A stretch of DNA of 64,000 nucleotides from Janthinobacterium sp. LM6. GTDB taxonomy: Bacteria; Pseudomonadota; Gammaproteobacteria; Burkholderiales; Burkholderiaceae_D. The stretch lies in NCBI RefSeq assembly GCF_002002885.1, contig NZ_CP019510.1:3348001-3412000 (forward strand), given 5' to 3'. The position numbers were made by a program, and so were the translations under genes. Each line of letters starts with the position of its first letter. Positions within the stretch are counted from its first letter, which is position 1. Under the pieces are notes generated by a model that did not search any database, was not told the origin of the DNA, and saw only the letters and a program-made list of their open reading frames with translations. This document shows positions 26,252 through 34,801 of this stretch, in pieces.

Positions 26252-26602
26252 TGCCGGTTTTTTCGGCTTGGGCGGCGGCTTGGGTTTCGGCAGCGGCAAG
26301 GCGTCCGCCGTACGCCGCGCCAGCTGGCTCAGCCAGTCGCGTTCGTCCCACAGCCCCCCGTCGATGAGGAAATACGGCTTGGCTTGCGGGTAGGGCGGCG
26401 CTTCCTGCAGCGTGCCTTGTGCGCTGATCCAGGCGCGGCCCGCGTCCGTCGGCTTGATGAACAGCTGGTCGTCGGCGACGATGGCGAACATCTTGCCGTC
26501 GCAATACAGGCCATACTCCCCAAACATTTTTTTTGCGCTGATGCCGCCCGCGCCCGCCAGTTGGTCGAGCAAAAAATCCACCGTGCCTTGCTGTGATGCC
26601 AT
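26240..26602 (-). CDS. TfoX/Sxy N-terminal domain protein
   Basis: A 120-residue protein with the TfoX_N fold signature KKMFGEYGLYCDGKMFAIVA (about residues 24-43) followed by DQLFIKPT. It is a stand-alone N-terminal domain without the C-terminal TfoX domain that occurs in competence regulators. The last 20 residues are Lys/Pro-rich and probably disordered. Stand-alone TfoX_N proteins are of uncertain role. It is convergent with ldhA. Confidence 0.85.
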   Translation of the reverse strand: MASQQGTVDFLLDQLAGAGGISAKKMFGEYGLYCDGKMFAIVADDQLFIKPTDAGRAWISAQGTLQEAPPYPQAKPYFLIDGGLWDERDWLSQLARRTADALPLPKPKPPPKPKKPASAA

Positions 26603-26700
26603 GTCGTCCTCCGTGTGAAAGAGCAGTGTAGCGCACTGGCCAGGATGGGCCGCTGCGGCTACACTATCGCCATTATTTATTTTGCACTATCTATTTTGTC

Positions 26701-26934
26701 ATGACATCCGAGCATATTATTCACCGCGGCATCCGCATCGCCACCCTGGCCGCCGGCGATGCCATCGAATCCCATTGCGCACCGGGCCAGACGGCCATCC
26801 GCGAGCAGGGCGACGGCTGGTGGCTGTACTTTGTCGACGACGATGGCAAGGTCGACGGCTATGACCGCCCGTTCGCCAGCCATGCCGAAGCGCTGTGGGC
26901 GGCCAAGGCCGCAGCCGAGTTCAGCGCGCAATGA
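26701..26934 (+). CDS. Small hypothetical protein upstream of mepB
   Basis: A 77-residue acidic protein with two Trp next to a VDDDGKVDGYDRPF stretch. No membrane segment or known motif. TACACT (about 26657) upstream could be its -10. Its stop overlaps the mepB start (ATGA at 26931-26934), so the two are co-translated. Function unknown. Confidence 0.6.
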   Translation: MTSEHIIHRGIRIATLAAGDAIESHCAPGQTAIREQGDGWWLYFVDDDGKVDGYDRPFASHAEALWAAKAAAEFSAQ

Positions 26935-27401
26935 AGGCCAGTCCCTGGGCTTTCCTGGGCTTGCCGCAAGCCCCCGTGCCGGAAGCGGAAAGCGCGGAAT
27001 ACGGCGCCTGCCGCGCCGAACTGCACGGCAGGCGGCTGGTCCTGCGCGTGGCGAAAACCACGCCGACGAAAACCGGCCAGTTCGTCACCGTCTGGAAGCG
27101 CCCCCATCCCGACGCCGACATCGCCCCGCTGGACGAAGCGGACTCCGTCGATGTCGTCATCATCGCCGTGGCCGACGACGGCGGCGCGCGGCACGGCTTT
27201 TTCATTTTCCCGCGCAGCGTGCTGATCGAGCGCGGCGTGATGTCGCGCGCCGCCCAGGGCGGCAAGCGCGCGCTGCGCGTGTATCCGCCGTGGTGCGCGC
27301 CTGAATCGATCCAGGCACAGCGCACGCAGCGCTGGCAGGCGGCGTGGTTTGTGACGGCGGGGGATCAGCCTGGGCTGGCAAAGCTGCTGGACATCGCCTG
27401 A
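26931..27401 (+). CDS. mepB: MepB family protein
   Basis: A 156-residue cytosolic protein of the MepB family. The diagnostic stretches are AKTTPTKTGQFVTVWKRP (about residues 37-54), FFIFPRSVLIERGVMS and GKRALRVYPPWCAP followed by AQRTQRWQ. MepB was named from the staphylococcal mepRAB operon, but its activity is unknown, and no MATE pump or MepR-like regulator lies here. The start is set by overlap with the small upstream gene. Confidence 0.85.
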   Translation: MKASPWAFLGLPQAPVPEAESAEYGACRAELHGRRLVLRVAKTTPTKTGQFVTVWKRPHPDADIAPLDEADSVDVVIIAVADDGGARHGFFIFPRSVLIERGVMSRAAQGGKRALRVYPPWCAPESIQAQRTQRWQAAWFVTAGDQPGLAKLLDIA

Positions 27402-27453
27402 CGTTTCCGGCCTGGGGGCAGATATACATGCTGAACAACATGGGAAAGCGGGA

Positions 27454-27900
27454 ATGAAGTCCTTTTTTGATGGAAAAATTTATCTGACGCTTTTTGCCGT
27501 GTTCGCGATCTTCGTTCTTTCCCAGCTGGGGCGCAATGACACGCCCAAGCGCGGTCCCGACGTCATGCAGTTCATCGAGAGCGACCTGGCCGAAGTGCTG
27601 CAGAACGGCGGCAATGTGATCGACCGGACTAGCCGGGTGCAGCTGCATAGTGTGGTCTATTCGGTGCGCTTCAGGGACGAGGGCTGGAGCGCTGCGCTGC
27701 GCGACAGGAATATCGCCACCTTGCGCAGGCTGGACTGGACGCAGCGTGCACCGGCCGTGCTGTGCAAGATGGGCGCGCAGGCGACCATCGGGGAAGGTGA
27801 GAGCATGTATCGTGGCCAGGGCACGAATAGCATCAATTTCGACTATGGCGCGAAGACCGTCAGGGCGTGCGCGGCGCCGGCCCCATCGTCGAGTTACTAG
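27454..27900 (+). CDS. Hypothetical exported or anchored protein
   Basis: A 148-residue protein with an N-terminal hydrophobic segment (residues about 8-24), then a mixed domain holding two Cys. It ends in an amber TAG at 27898-27900. The same frame stays open beyond that TAG for 32 codons into the next coding segment (27997-28320). The part before the stop has the GC-rich codon use of the region and the part after it does not, so a junction rather than a simple nonsense mutation is likely. Function unknown. Confidence 0.5.
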   Translation: MKSFFDGKIYLTLFAVFAIFVLSQLGRNDTPKRGPDVMQFIESDLAEVLQNGGNVIDRTSRVQLHSVVYSVRFRDEGWSAALRDRNIATLRRLDWTQRAPAVLCKMGAQATIGEGESMYRGQGTNSINFDYGAKTVRACAAPAPSSSY

Positions 27901-27996
27901 CGCTTTGGGGCGGCTCCAGTATCCGGTGCGGGATCGCGTCGGGATGGCAGCGTTGATATCGCAGTAACGGAAAAACCTGATAAAGTCTCAGTATCA

Positions 27997-28320
27997 ATGG
28001 TCGATGACCCTTCTGGCGATGGCAGCAAAATTGACTTTTACAATACGGAGTTCAAGAGCTTTCAAGCAAGCTTCTTTCGTTATAAGAACGGCACACCGAT
28101 GCCATTTGAACTTTCTACTACCTCAGCCAGTTTCAAGCTACCCTGCGGTTTGAAAGTAGGGCAGTCTGAAACGAAAGTTAGAGCTACCCTTGGGGAACCC
28201 ACATACGTACAGTCGGGGGATTGGGTTTATGCCACAGGTGGAGAGCAAAACGGTGAAGTAACTTTTACTTTTAAACGAGAGAAATTATCACGGGTCGCTT
28301 GGAAATACGACTCACACTAG
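27997..28320 (+). CDS. Hypothetical protein, probably missing its 5' end
   Basis: A 107-residue open frame counted from the first ATG. Plausible protein sequence (EKPDKVSVS) continues upstream in frame to the TAG at 27898, with no ATG, signal peptide or ribosome site. The C-terminal part has CGLKVGQSETKVRATLGEP, which resembles the GMTKxxVxxxLGxP core of SmpA/OmlA-like lipoprotein domains. Base composition is clearly AT-richer than the neighbours. It is best read as a remnant of an exported protein that lost its N-terminus, or as a gene with an unrecognised start. Confidence 0.4.
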   Translation: MVDDPSGDGSKIDFYNTEFKSFQASFFRYKNGTPMPFELSTTSASFKLPCGLKVGQSETKVRATLGEPTYVQSGDWVYATGGEQNGEVTFTFKREKLSRVAWKYDSH

Positions 28321-28386
28321 GTAGTAATCAGCCGAGGCTATAGGAAGCTAAAGTGGGAGCGGACCGGATCTAAAAGGCCAAGTTTA

Positions 28387-29031
28387 ATGTGGAATTTTTT
28401 TAAGCGTAAAAATACGCCAGAATTGCCTATCACGCCTCAGATTGTGGCGCAGGTTGAAGTTGAGATAAGTCAAAATAGGTCTGCAGAAAGAAATAAAATA
28501 TCCTTCTTGTGCGCTGAAAAAATTCTTGAGTGTTTTGAAAACTCCCAGGGACTTCTTACACCTGACAGCGAGAGTGAACTCGACTCGCCGCGGGTGCGCC
28601 AACAACTCTATAAAATTCTGCTGGAGCGGCCACTCGCGCCATACTCCACGCTAATTCGACAAGTCTTCGAGAAGGAAGTGCAGTATAGAATTGCGCTTTG
28701 GGAGGGGGCAATAAAAGATGATGGTGATTCTTACGAAGGAATTTATCGTTGTGCCTTCTTGCTTTATCGCCTCGGCAGCACAAGCGATATCCATAGCCTT
28801 TGGGTAGCAAAGCATATAAATATGGATGTCGGAACATCAATGGGCGTGGAATTTTTTATTGGGGCGGGATTTCAAGCGACAGTTTCATATTTGGCTGAAT
28901 CGAACTTGCAGGATGCGGATGAAATATCCTCTTACGTAGCCGACTGGTTCGATCAGGACGATTCAGAAAAATGGCAAAAGCACTGGGAGCTAAGTATGGT
29001 GCAGAATATTTCAAGTACCGGCGATTCGTGA
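28387..29031 (+). CDS. Hypothetical protein in low-GC patch
   Basis: A 214-residue acidic, largely helical cytosolic protein with no recognised motif. It starts MWNFFKRKNTPELP. The codon use (many AT-ending codons) differs sharply from the surrounding GC-rich genes, which points to recent transfer. Acidic, orphan, AT-rich single genes like this are often immunity proteins or parts of defence cargo, but there is no toxin gene beside it, so this is only a possibility. Confidence 0.55.
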   Translation: MWNFFKRKNTPELPITPQIVAQVEVEISQNRSAERNKISFLCAEKILECFENSQGLLTPDSESELDSPRVRQQLYKILLERPLAPYSTLIRQVFEKEVQYRIALWEGAIKDDGDSYEGIYRCAFLLYRLGSTSDIHSLWVAKHINMDVGTSMGVEFFIGAGFQATVSYLAESNLQDADEISSYVADWFDQDDSEKWQKHWELSMVQNISSTGDS

Positions 29032-29240
29032 AGGCCCACAACGGCGCAGAACCTGCCAACGGCGGCAAGCAGCCGGAATTCGGCACGCCAGCAAACGCGG
29101 GCCGCCACTCATCCGGGAAAATGACCGTCCATGACTGATATTTGACCGCCTGTCGCAATGCTGCATGGCGGCGGGGCGCGCTGACGTATCGTCAACTTTT
29201 CCTTCCTGGCATCCGTCCATCACCGTTGAAAGAATCGTTC

Positions 29241-30980
29241 ATGCGAGTTCATTCCTTGGCAGTAATCGTTACCCTGTTGTTTGCAAGTGGCGCCCGGGCG
29301 GACGCATTGGACGACATCGTCAAGGCCGAAATGCAGATGCGGCAAATCCCCGGACTGTCGCTGGCCGTCATCGAGAACGGCAAGATTGTCAGGGCGCAAG
29401 GGTACGGTGTCACGGAAAAGGGCGGCAAGACGCCGGTCGGTCCGCACACACTGTTCCAGGCCGGTTCGGTCAGCAAGCCGGTAGCCGCGCTGGGGGCGCT
29501 GCACCTGGTAGAGCAGGGCAAGCTTGGCCTTGACGAAGACGTCAATCCCCGGCTGCTCACGTGGAAGCTGCCGGACAGCGCCTTGACGGCCGAACAGAAG
29601 GTGACCTTGCGCAGGCTGCTCAGCCACAACGCGGGGCTGACCGTGCACGGCTTCCCCGGCTACGCCGGCAATGCGCCGCTGCCCACCGTGGTCCAGGTGC
29701 TGAACGGCGAGCAACCGGCGAATACCGCGCCCATCCGCGTTGACATCGTTCCAGGCAGCAAGGTGCGTTACTCCGGTGGCGGCTATACCGTCATGCAACA
29801 AATGGTGGCCGACGTGAGCGGCCAGGCGTATCCCGACTACATGCGTGACGCGGTCCTCACGCCCTTGGGCATGCAGGAGAGCTCCTATCTGCAGCCGCCG
29901 CCAGCCGAGCGCGCGCGCCTGAATGCCAGCGGCCACCTTGCCGACCGCAGCCTGGTGGCGGGACGCTGGCATGTGTATCCGGAAATGGCGGCGGCCGGTT
30001 TATGGACCAACGCGTCGGACCTGGCGCGCTTCGCCATCGGCGTGCAGCAATCCCTGGCGGGCACGTCCAACCCGGTCATCTCGGCAGCCTTGACGCAACA
30101 GATGCTGACCCCGCAAATAGAGAACGCGGGCCTGGGCGTCTTCCTGCACGGCAGCGGCAGCGCGCAACGCTTCTCGCACGGCGGGCGTGACGAAGGCTTC
30201 GATACCTTGTTGACGGCATTTTCCCGCACGGGCCAGGGCGCCGTGATCATGATTAACGCGAATGACAATTCCCGCATGATGGACCGCCTGACCGCCGCCA
30301 TCGGCCGCGCCTATCACTGGCCGGATGCCGATTACACCGTGTTGCGCAAGCACCCCGTCATCAAGATCGATGCCAGGGCGCTCGGCCGCTACACGGGCCG
30401 CTACGAGTTGGCGAACAACACGATAGGCACCTTCGATATGCAGGGTGGCCGGCTGCGCAGCATTTACGATGGCTTGCCCGACGAAACTTTCGTGCCTGCC
30501 GGCGCGCACCGTTTCCATTCGACGTCGCGCAATTGCGAACTGGCGTTCGTCGTCGATGCACAAGGAGAGGTGACTGACGTTATCGTGACGACCAAGGACA
30601 AAGCCAGCACGGCGCCGCGCATCGGCCCGCTGATGCACACTTTGAAAGCGCGCACCGACCCCCAGCCTGCGCGTACCCGGAGTGTGCAGGCCTTGCTTTC
30701 CGACATAGCGCGTGGCGGCAGCGCCCTGGCCAATTCGGATTTTGCGACACCTGGCATCAAGAACAACTTTGGCACGCAGGCGATTGGCGAACTCGTCAAT
30801 GTTAAGTCGCTCACTTTTTTGCACGAGCAAGCTGTCGCTGGCCGCGCGATCGAGCGGCATGGCAGCAAGGTGGACAGCGTCCTGGCCTTCCACGTCAGCG
30901 GCATCCAGCCGGAGCGCACGCTGCTGGCTTACCTGACGGCGGATGGTTTGTTTGCCGATTTCGATCTGGTGGACGACTGA
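29241..30980 (+). CDS. Class C beta-lactamase-fold serine hydrolase, exported
   Basis: A 579-residue exported protein. It has a signal peptide (about 1-20, cleaved after ARA). A beta-lactamase/DD-peptidase-like domain follows to about residue 370, with the SxxK motif SVSK, the YxN-like segment YSGGGY and a late HGGRDEG in place of KTG. The C-terminal 200 residues are an extra domain of the kind seen on AmpC-like esterases and peptidases. Clinical-type beta-lactamase activity is not implied; esterase or D-amino-peptide hydrolysis is as likely. The ATG at 29241 gives an intact signal peptide. It stands alone. Confidence 0.85.
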   Translation: MRVHSLAVIVTLLFASGARADALDDIVKAEMQMRQIPGLSLAVIENGKIVRAQGYGVTEKGGKTPVGPHTLFQAGSVSKPVAALGALHLVEQGKLGLDEDVNPRLLTWKLPDSALTAEQKVTLRRLLSHNAGLTVHGFPGYAGNAPLPTVVQVLNGEQPANTAPIRVDIVPGSKVRYSGGGYTVMQQMVADVSGQAYPDYMRDAVLTPLGMQESSYLQPPPAERARLNASGHLADRSLVAGRWHVYPEMAAAGLWTNASDLARFAIGVQQSLAGTSNPVISAALTQQMLTPQIENAGLGVFLHGSGSAQRFSHGGRDEGFDTLLTAFSRTGQGAVIMINANDNSRMMDRLTAAIGRAYHWPDADYTVLRKHPVIKIDARALGRYTGRYELANNTIGTFDMQGGRLRSIYDGLPDETFVPAGAHRFHSTSRNCELAFVVDAQGEVTDVIVTTKDKASTAPRIGPLMHTLKARTDPQPARTRSVQALLSDIARGGSALANSDFATPGIKNNFGTQAIGELVNVKSLTFLHEQAVAGRAIERHGSKVDSVLAFHVSGIQPERTLLAYLTADGLFADFDLVDD

Positions 30981-30985
30981 ACGCC

Positions 30986-31005
30986 CGGCGTGCCAAGACA
31001 CGCCG
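30986..31005. terminator. Hairpin after the serine hydrolase gene
   Basis: CGGCGTG-CCAAGA-CACGCCG at 30986-31005 forms a 7-bp stem five bases after the stop codon. No T run follows, so it is at best a weak or bidirectional terminator between two convergent genes. Confidence 0.4.
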
Positions 31006-31124
31006 ACGATGCGCTGTGGTTCGAGAAGCGCTTGAACACGGAGCTGGAGCTGTAGGCCGTAGAACTGGACCGGCATGGCCGCCTGGTGAACAGGAAATAT
31101 ATGATATCGCTGCAAGTGGCCTGG

Positions 31125-33563
31125 CTAGGCGACTTTGCTGAGCACATAGCGGTACTTGCCCGACGCCTCCGCCGCGATTTCGTCGACTTCCTCGATATTG
31201 ACCTCCACTTGCGCGCCCAGCCTGGCCTGGAAGCCTCTGACGATGGTGTTGCGCGTGGCGTCGTCCAGGCGCGGCTGGCAGACCAGCAGCACGCGCGTGC
31301 GCAGCAGGGTTTCCTGGATGATTTTAAAGCTGCGCACCTGCGGCAGTTCGCGCACGATGTAGACGAGGGCCAGGCCGTGCATGACGGTGCCGTCCACGGC
31401 GGTGAGGAAATCCGTGCTGCGGCCTTCGATTTTCTGCAGCAGGGGCAGGCCGCGGCCGCAGGCGCACGGCTGCGTGCCCAGCGCGCCCACGTCGCCGGTG
31501 GCGTAGCGGATGAACGGGTAGTCTTGCGTGGCCAGGTGGGTGACGACGATGTCGCCCGTGACTCCCGGCGGCAGCGGCTGTCCCTGGCCATCAAGGATTT
31601 CCACGATCACGTCTTCGGCCGTGATGTGCATGCCGCCGTCCGGGCATTCGTGGGCGATGAAGCCCGCGTCGCGCCCGCCGTAGCCGTTGGCCACGGGGCA
31701 GCCGAAGGCGGCGGCGATCTGCGCGCGCTGCTCGTCGTACAGGCGTTCGGCCGTGACGAAGGCCACTTTCACGCCCAGGCCGTCGAGCGGCAGGTCGCGC
31801 GCGCCGGCGTGGCTGGCGATGCGGCACAGGGCAGACGGGTAGCCGAACAGCATGCGCGGACGCCAGCGGCGCAACTGCCGCACGTAGCCGTCGAGGCGGT
31901 CGGGCGACATGGCAAACGCGGGCAGCAGGGTGGTGCGCAGCAGCGCGTCGCGCAGGCGGCGCACGCGGTCTTGCGCATGCAGCTCGATGGGCGAACCCCA
32001 CAACACGGCTTCGCGGTCGCCGATGTCGACGCCCCACCAGCGCGTGGCGCGCCACTTGGCGGCGATGTCGTGGCTGACCCTGCGCCGTCCCAGGAAAAAC
32101 TGCAGCGGCTCGCCGCTGGAGCCGCCCGTGGCGAACGGGCGCAAGTCCACGGCGCGGGCGGACTTGAAACTGTCGCGCGCGGCCGCGATGTCGCGCTTGC
32201 GCAGCAGCGGCAGGCGCGCCAGATCGGCCAGCTGTCGCACCTGTTCCGGGTCGAAGCCGCTGCGGGCGAACAGGGCGCGGTAATGCGGCACGTGCGCGCC
32301 CGCGTGGCGCAGCAGCGCGCGCAGGCGCGCCAGCTGCCACGCTTCCAGCTGCTGCGCGCTCCACCACTGCGAGCGTTCCAGGCGGCGCAGCAGGCGCGCG
32401 CTGTGGTGGCCCTTCAACCATTCGTGCAGGGGAAACAGCCAGCGGGCGACGCAGCGCGTGTAGGCGCCGGGGCGCGGCGCGGCGCGGATGCGGCGGTAAT
32501 GGGCGGCCAGCCGGGGCGCGATGCCGGGCCAGCCGAAGGTGGCGGCATGCGCCAGGCCCGCGTCTGCCATGGCCCGCGCGCGGGGCGGGTCGCGCAGCAG
32601 CGCCACGATGGCCTGCGCCATGGCGGCCGGCTCGCCGGGCGGCACCAGCAGCGCCGTTACGCCATCGTGCAGCAGGGCGGGGATGCCGCCCACGTTGGTG
32701 CTGACGACCGGCACGCCGCAAGCCAGCGCTTCGAGCACGGAATTGGGCATGTTGTCGGCCAGGCTGGGATTGAGGACGATGTCGCTGGCCTGGTACAGGG
32801 CCGGCATGGCGGCGTTGTCGACGGGGCCGGCGAAGCGCACGGCATCCAGAACGCCGAGCGACCTGGCCAGGCGCGCCAGCGCCGCGCGCTGCGGCCCGCC
32901 GCCGGCCAGCACCAGGCGCGCCGTGGGATAGCTTAGTCGCACGAGGGCGAAGGCGCGCACGGCGCTGGCATTGTCGTACAGGCTTTCCAGGTGGCGCGCC
33001 ACGAGGATGCACGGGCCATCGGCCGATGCTGGCGCGGCACGTGCGGCGTGGGTAAAACGCTGCAAGTCCACCACGTTCGGCACGATGTGGGCCGTATGGC
33101 CATGGCGCTCGAAGACGCCGGCCAGGTAGGCCGAGGGCACGACGATGGCGCTGGCGCGGCGCAGGCTGAAGGCCACCAGGCGCGGCGAGCGGGCGAAAAA
33201 GGCGGCCGCTTCGCCGCCGCGGTAATTGAGCAGGGCCGGCTTGCCTTTCAGGCTGGCGATCCATAGCGCTGGCGCGGCCTGCAAATGCCAGGACCAGCCG
33301 GAATTGGCCATGATGTGGAACAGGTCGACCGTATTGGCGGCGCGCCACAGGCGCCACAGGTGCACGGGCAGGCGCAGCGCGGCGCGCAGGTAGCGGATGC
33401 GCGCCAGCCAGGCTGGCAGCACGGGGCCGTTGACGGCCAGCAGCTGCACTTGCGCGCCGTCCTCGCGCAGCTTGCGCGCCAGTTGCGCCGTCTGATTCGC
33501 CATGCCGCCGGCCGGCGGCGGCAGCGGGCCGACCAGCGCGATGCGCAAGCCGGTGAAGATCAT
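31125..33563 (-). CDS. Fused GT4 glycosyltransferase and CapK/PaaK-like adenylate ligase
   Basis: An 812-residue fusion. Residues 1 to about 360 are a GT4 enzyme: RIALVGPLPPPAGGMANQ at the start and NPSLADNMPNSVLEALACGV at about 265-284. Residues about 385-812 are a CapK/phenylacetate-CoA-ligase-like domain with the phosphate-binding TGGSSGEPL (479-487) and a later cysteine motif (QPCACGRGLP). CapK proteins occur in capsule and EPS loci and are thought to activate an acid for attachment to sugar. It is the last gene of the 12-gene minus operon and starts in the stop of the upstream gene (ATGA). Confidence 0.88.
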   Translation of the reverse strand: MIFTGLRIALVGPLPPPAGGMANQTAQLARKLREDGAQVQLLAVNGPVLPAWLARIRYLRAALRLPVHLWRLWRAANTVDLFHIMANSGWSWHLQAAPALWIASLKGKPALLNYRGGEAAAFFARSPRLVAFSLRRASAIVVPSAYLAGVFERHGHTAHIVPNVVDLQRFTHAARAAPASADGPCILVARHLESLYDNASAVRAFALVRLSYPTARLVLAGGGPQRAALARLARSLGVLDAVRFAGPVDNAAMPALYQASDIVLNPSLADNMPNSVLEALACGVPVVSTNVGGIPALLHDGVTALLVPPGEPAAMAQAIVALLRDPPRARAMADAGLAHAATFGWPGIAPRLAAHYRRIRAAPRPGAYTRCVARWLFPLHEWLKGHHSARLLRRLERSQWWSAQQLEAWQLARLRALLRHAGAHVPHYRALFARSGFDPEQVRQLADLARLPLLRKRDIAAARDSFKSARAVDLRPFATGGSSGEPLQFFLGRRRVSHDIAAKWRATRWWGVDIGDREAVLWGSPIELHAQDRVRRLRDALLRTTLLPAFAMSPDRLDGYVRQLRRWRPRMLFGYPSALCRIASHAGARDLPLDGLGVKVAFVTAERLYDEQRAQIAAAFGCPVANGYGGRDAGFIAHECPDGGMHITAEDVIVEILDGQGQPLPPGVTGDIVVTHLATQDYPFIRYATGDVGALGTQPCACGRGLPLLQKIEGRSTDFLTAVDGTVMHGLALVYIVRELPQVRSFKIIQETLLRTRVLLVCQPRLDDATRNTIVRGFQARLGAQVEVNIEEVDEIAAEASGKYRYVLSKVA

Positions 33564-34798
33564 GGCATGACTCCGGCCGCATTCAGCGCCATGCGGGCCG
33601 CCGCCACGCGCGCATACACGGGCGCATAGCGGCCCACGCTGGCGTCCCAGCTGCGCTCCGTCTCGACGAAGGCGCGCGCCTGGCGCCGCAGTGCCGGCCA
33701 GCTGGCGGGCGCCAGCAGCAGCTCCAGTATGGCGTGCGCCAGCGCGTTGGCGTCGCCGGCGCGAAACAGCATGCCCGTCTTGCCATGCTCGAGCAGTTCG
33801 CGGTGGCCGCCCACGTCGGACGCCACCACGAGGCGGCCCTGGGCCATCGCCTCTAGCGGTTTCAAGGGCGTTACCAGCTCCGTCAGGCGCATCGGCAGGC
33901 GCGGGTACACGCAGATGTCGATCAACTGATAATACGTGGCCACCTGCGCATGCGGCACCCTGCCGGCGAAGACCACGGCGTGGGCGATGCCCAATTGGGC
34001 CGCCAGCGCGTGCAGCGCCGCTTCCTGCGGGCCGCCGCCGGCCAGCAGCAGCCGCAACGCCGGCTGCGCCGCCAGCAGGCGCGGCATGGCGCGCAGCAGC
34101 AGGGCCAGTCCCTCGTAGGCGTAAAACGAGCCGATGAAGCCGATCGTCAGGTGGCCATGCAGGCCCAGCTTGTGCGCCAGCCAGTGGTCTTCGGCGGCGG
34201 TGGCGCTGAAGGCGGCCGCATCGACGGCGTTCGGGATGACGGTGATCTTATGCGCGGGCACGCCGCGCGCGCACAGCTCGCGCCGCAAGCCGTCGCAGAT
34301 GGTGGTGACGGCGTCGGCGCGGCGCAGCGCGTAGGTTTCCAGCGCGCGCGTGAGCCGGTAGCGCAGGCCGCCGGGCCGGCTGCTGCCATGGTCGGCGGCC
34401 GCGTCTTCCCATAAGGCGCGCACTTCATACACGACGGGGATGCCCAGCGCGCGGCCCGCGTTGAGGGCGGCGATGGCGTTCAGGGCGGGCGAATGCGCGT
34501 GCAGGATGTCGGGCTTGAGCCGCCGCGCAAGCCGGCGCAGGCGCACGGCCAGGCCGGCGATGACGGCCACCTGCCGCAGCACGGGCAGGCGCGCCCACCA
34601 GCGCGCATCGGGCGCCGTGCGGTAGAAATGCCAGCCGTCGACCAGCTGCTGCGCGCCATCCGTCGGCCCTTGCTTGGCACTGGTGAGCTGCATCGTGTGC
34701 CAGCCCAGCGCGCGCTGCTGCCGCAGGATGGCCAGGGTGCGGAAGGTGTAGCCGCTGTGCAGGGGCAGCGAGTGGTCGAGGATGTGCAGGATGCGCAT
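33560..34798 (-). CDS. GT4 glycosyltransferase, PEP-CTERM/exosortase A-associated
   Basis: A 412-residue GT-B enzyme. MRILHILDHSLPLHSGYTFR at the start is the hallmark of an exosortase A-associated glycosyltransferase family (TIGR04063 type). VIPNAVDAAAF marks the domain junction. The donor-site region LVTPLKPLEAMAQGRLVVAS is the GT4 E-x7-E variant. It follows the amidotransferase by three bases and overlaps the fusion gene downstream. Confidence 0.88.
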   Translation of the reverse strand: MRILHILDHSLPLHSGYTFRTLAILRQQRALGWHTMQLTSAKQGPTDGAQQLVDGWHFYRTAPDARWWARLPVLRQVAVIAGLAVRLRRLARRLKPDILHAHSPALNAIAALNAGRALGIPVVYEVRALWEDAAADHGSSRPGGLRYRLTRALETYALRRADAVTTICDGLRRELCARGVPAHKITVIPNAVDAAAFSATAAEDHWLAHKLGLHGHLTIGFIGSFYAYEGLALLLRAMPRLLAAQPALRLLLAGGGPQEAALHALAAQLGIAHAVVFAGRVPHAQVATYYQLIDICVYPRLPMRLTELVTPLKPLEAMAQGRLVVASDVGGHRELLEHGKTGMLFRAGDANALAHAILELLLAPASWPALRRQARAFVETERSWDASVGRYAPVYARVAAARMALNAAGVMP

Positions 34799-34801
34799 GG
34801 A

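Noticed and set aside
29182..29194. TGACG-TAT-CGTCA palindrome upstream of the serine hydrolase
   Set aside because: Too short to interpret, with no second copy and no promoter elements at a fitting distance.
30981..31124. Possible gene remnant after the serine hydrolase (frame DALWFEKRLNTELEL then stop)
   Set aside because: Only about 15 codons and no match to a known protein end; kept as non-coding.
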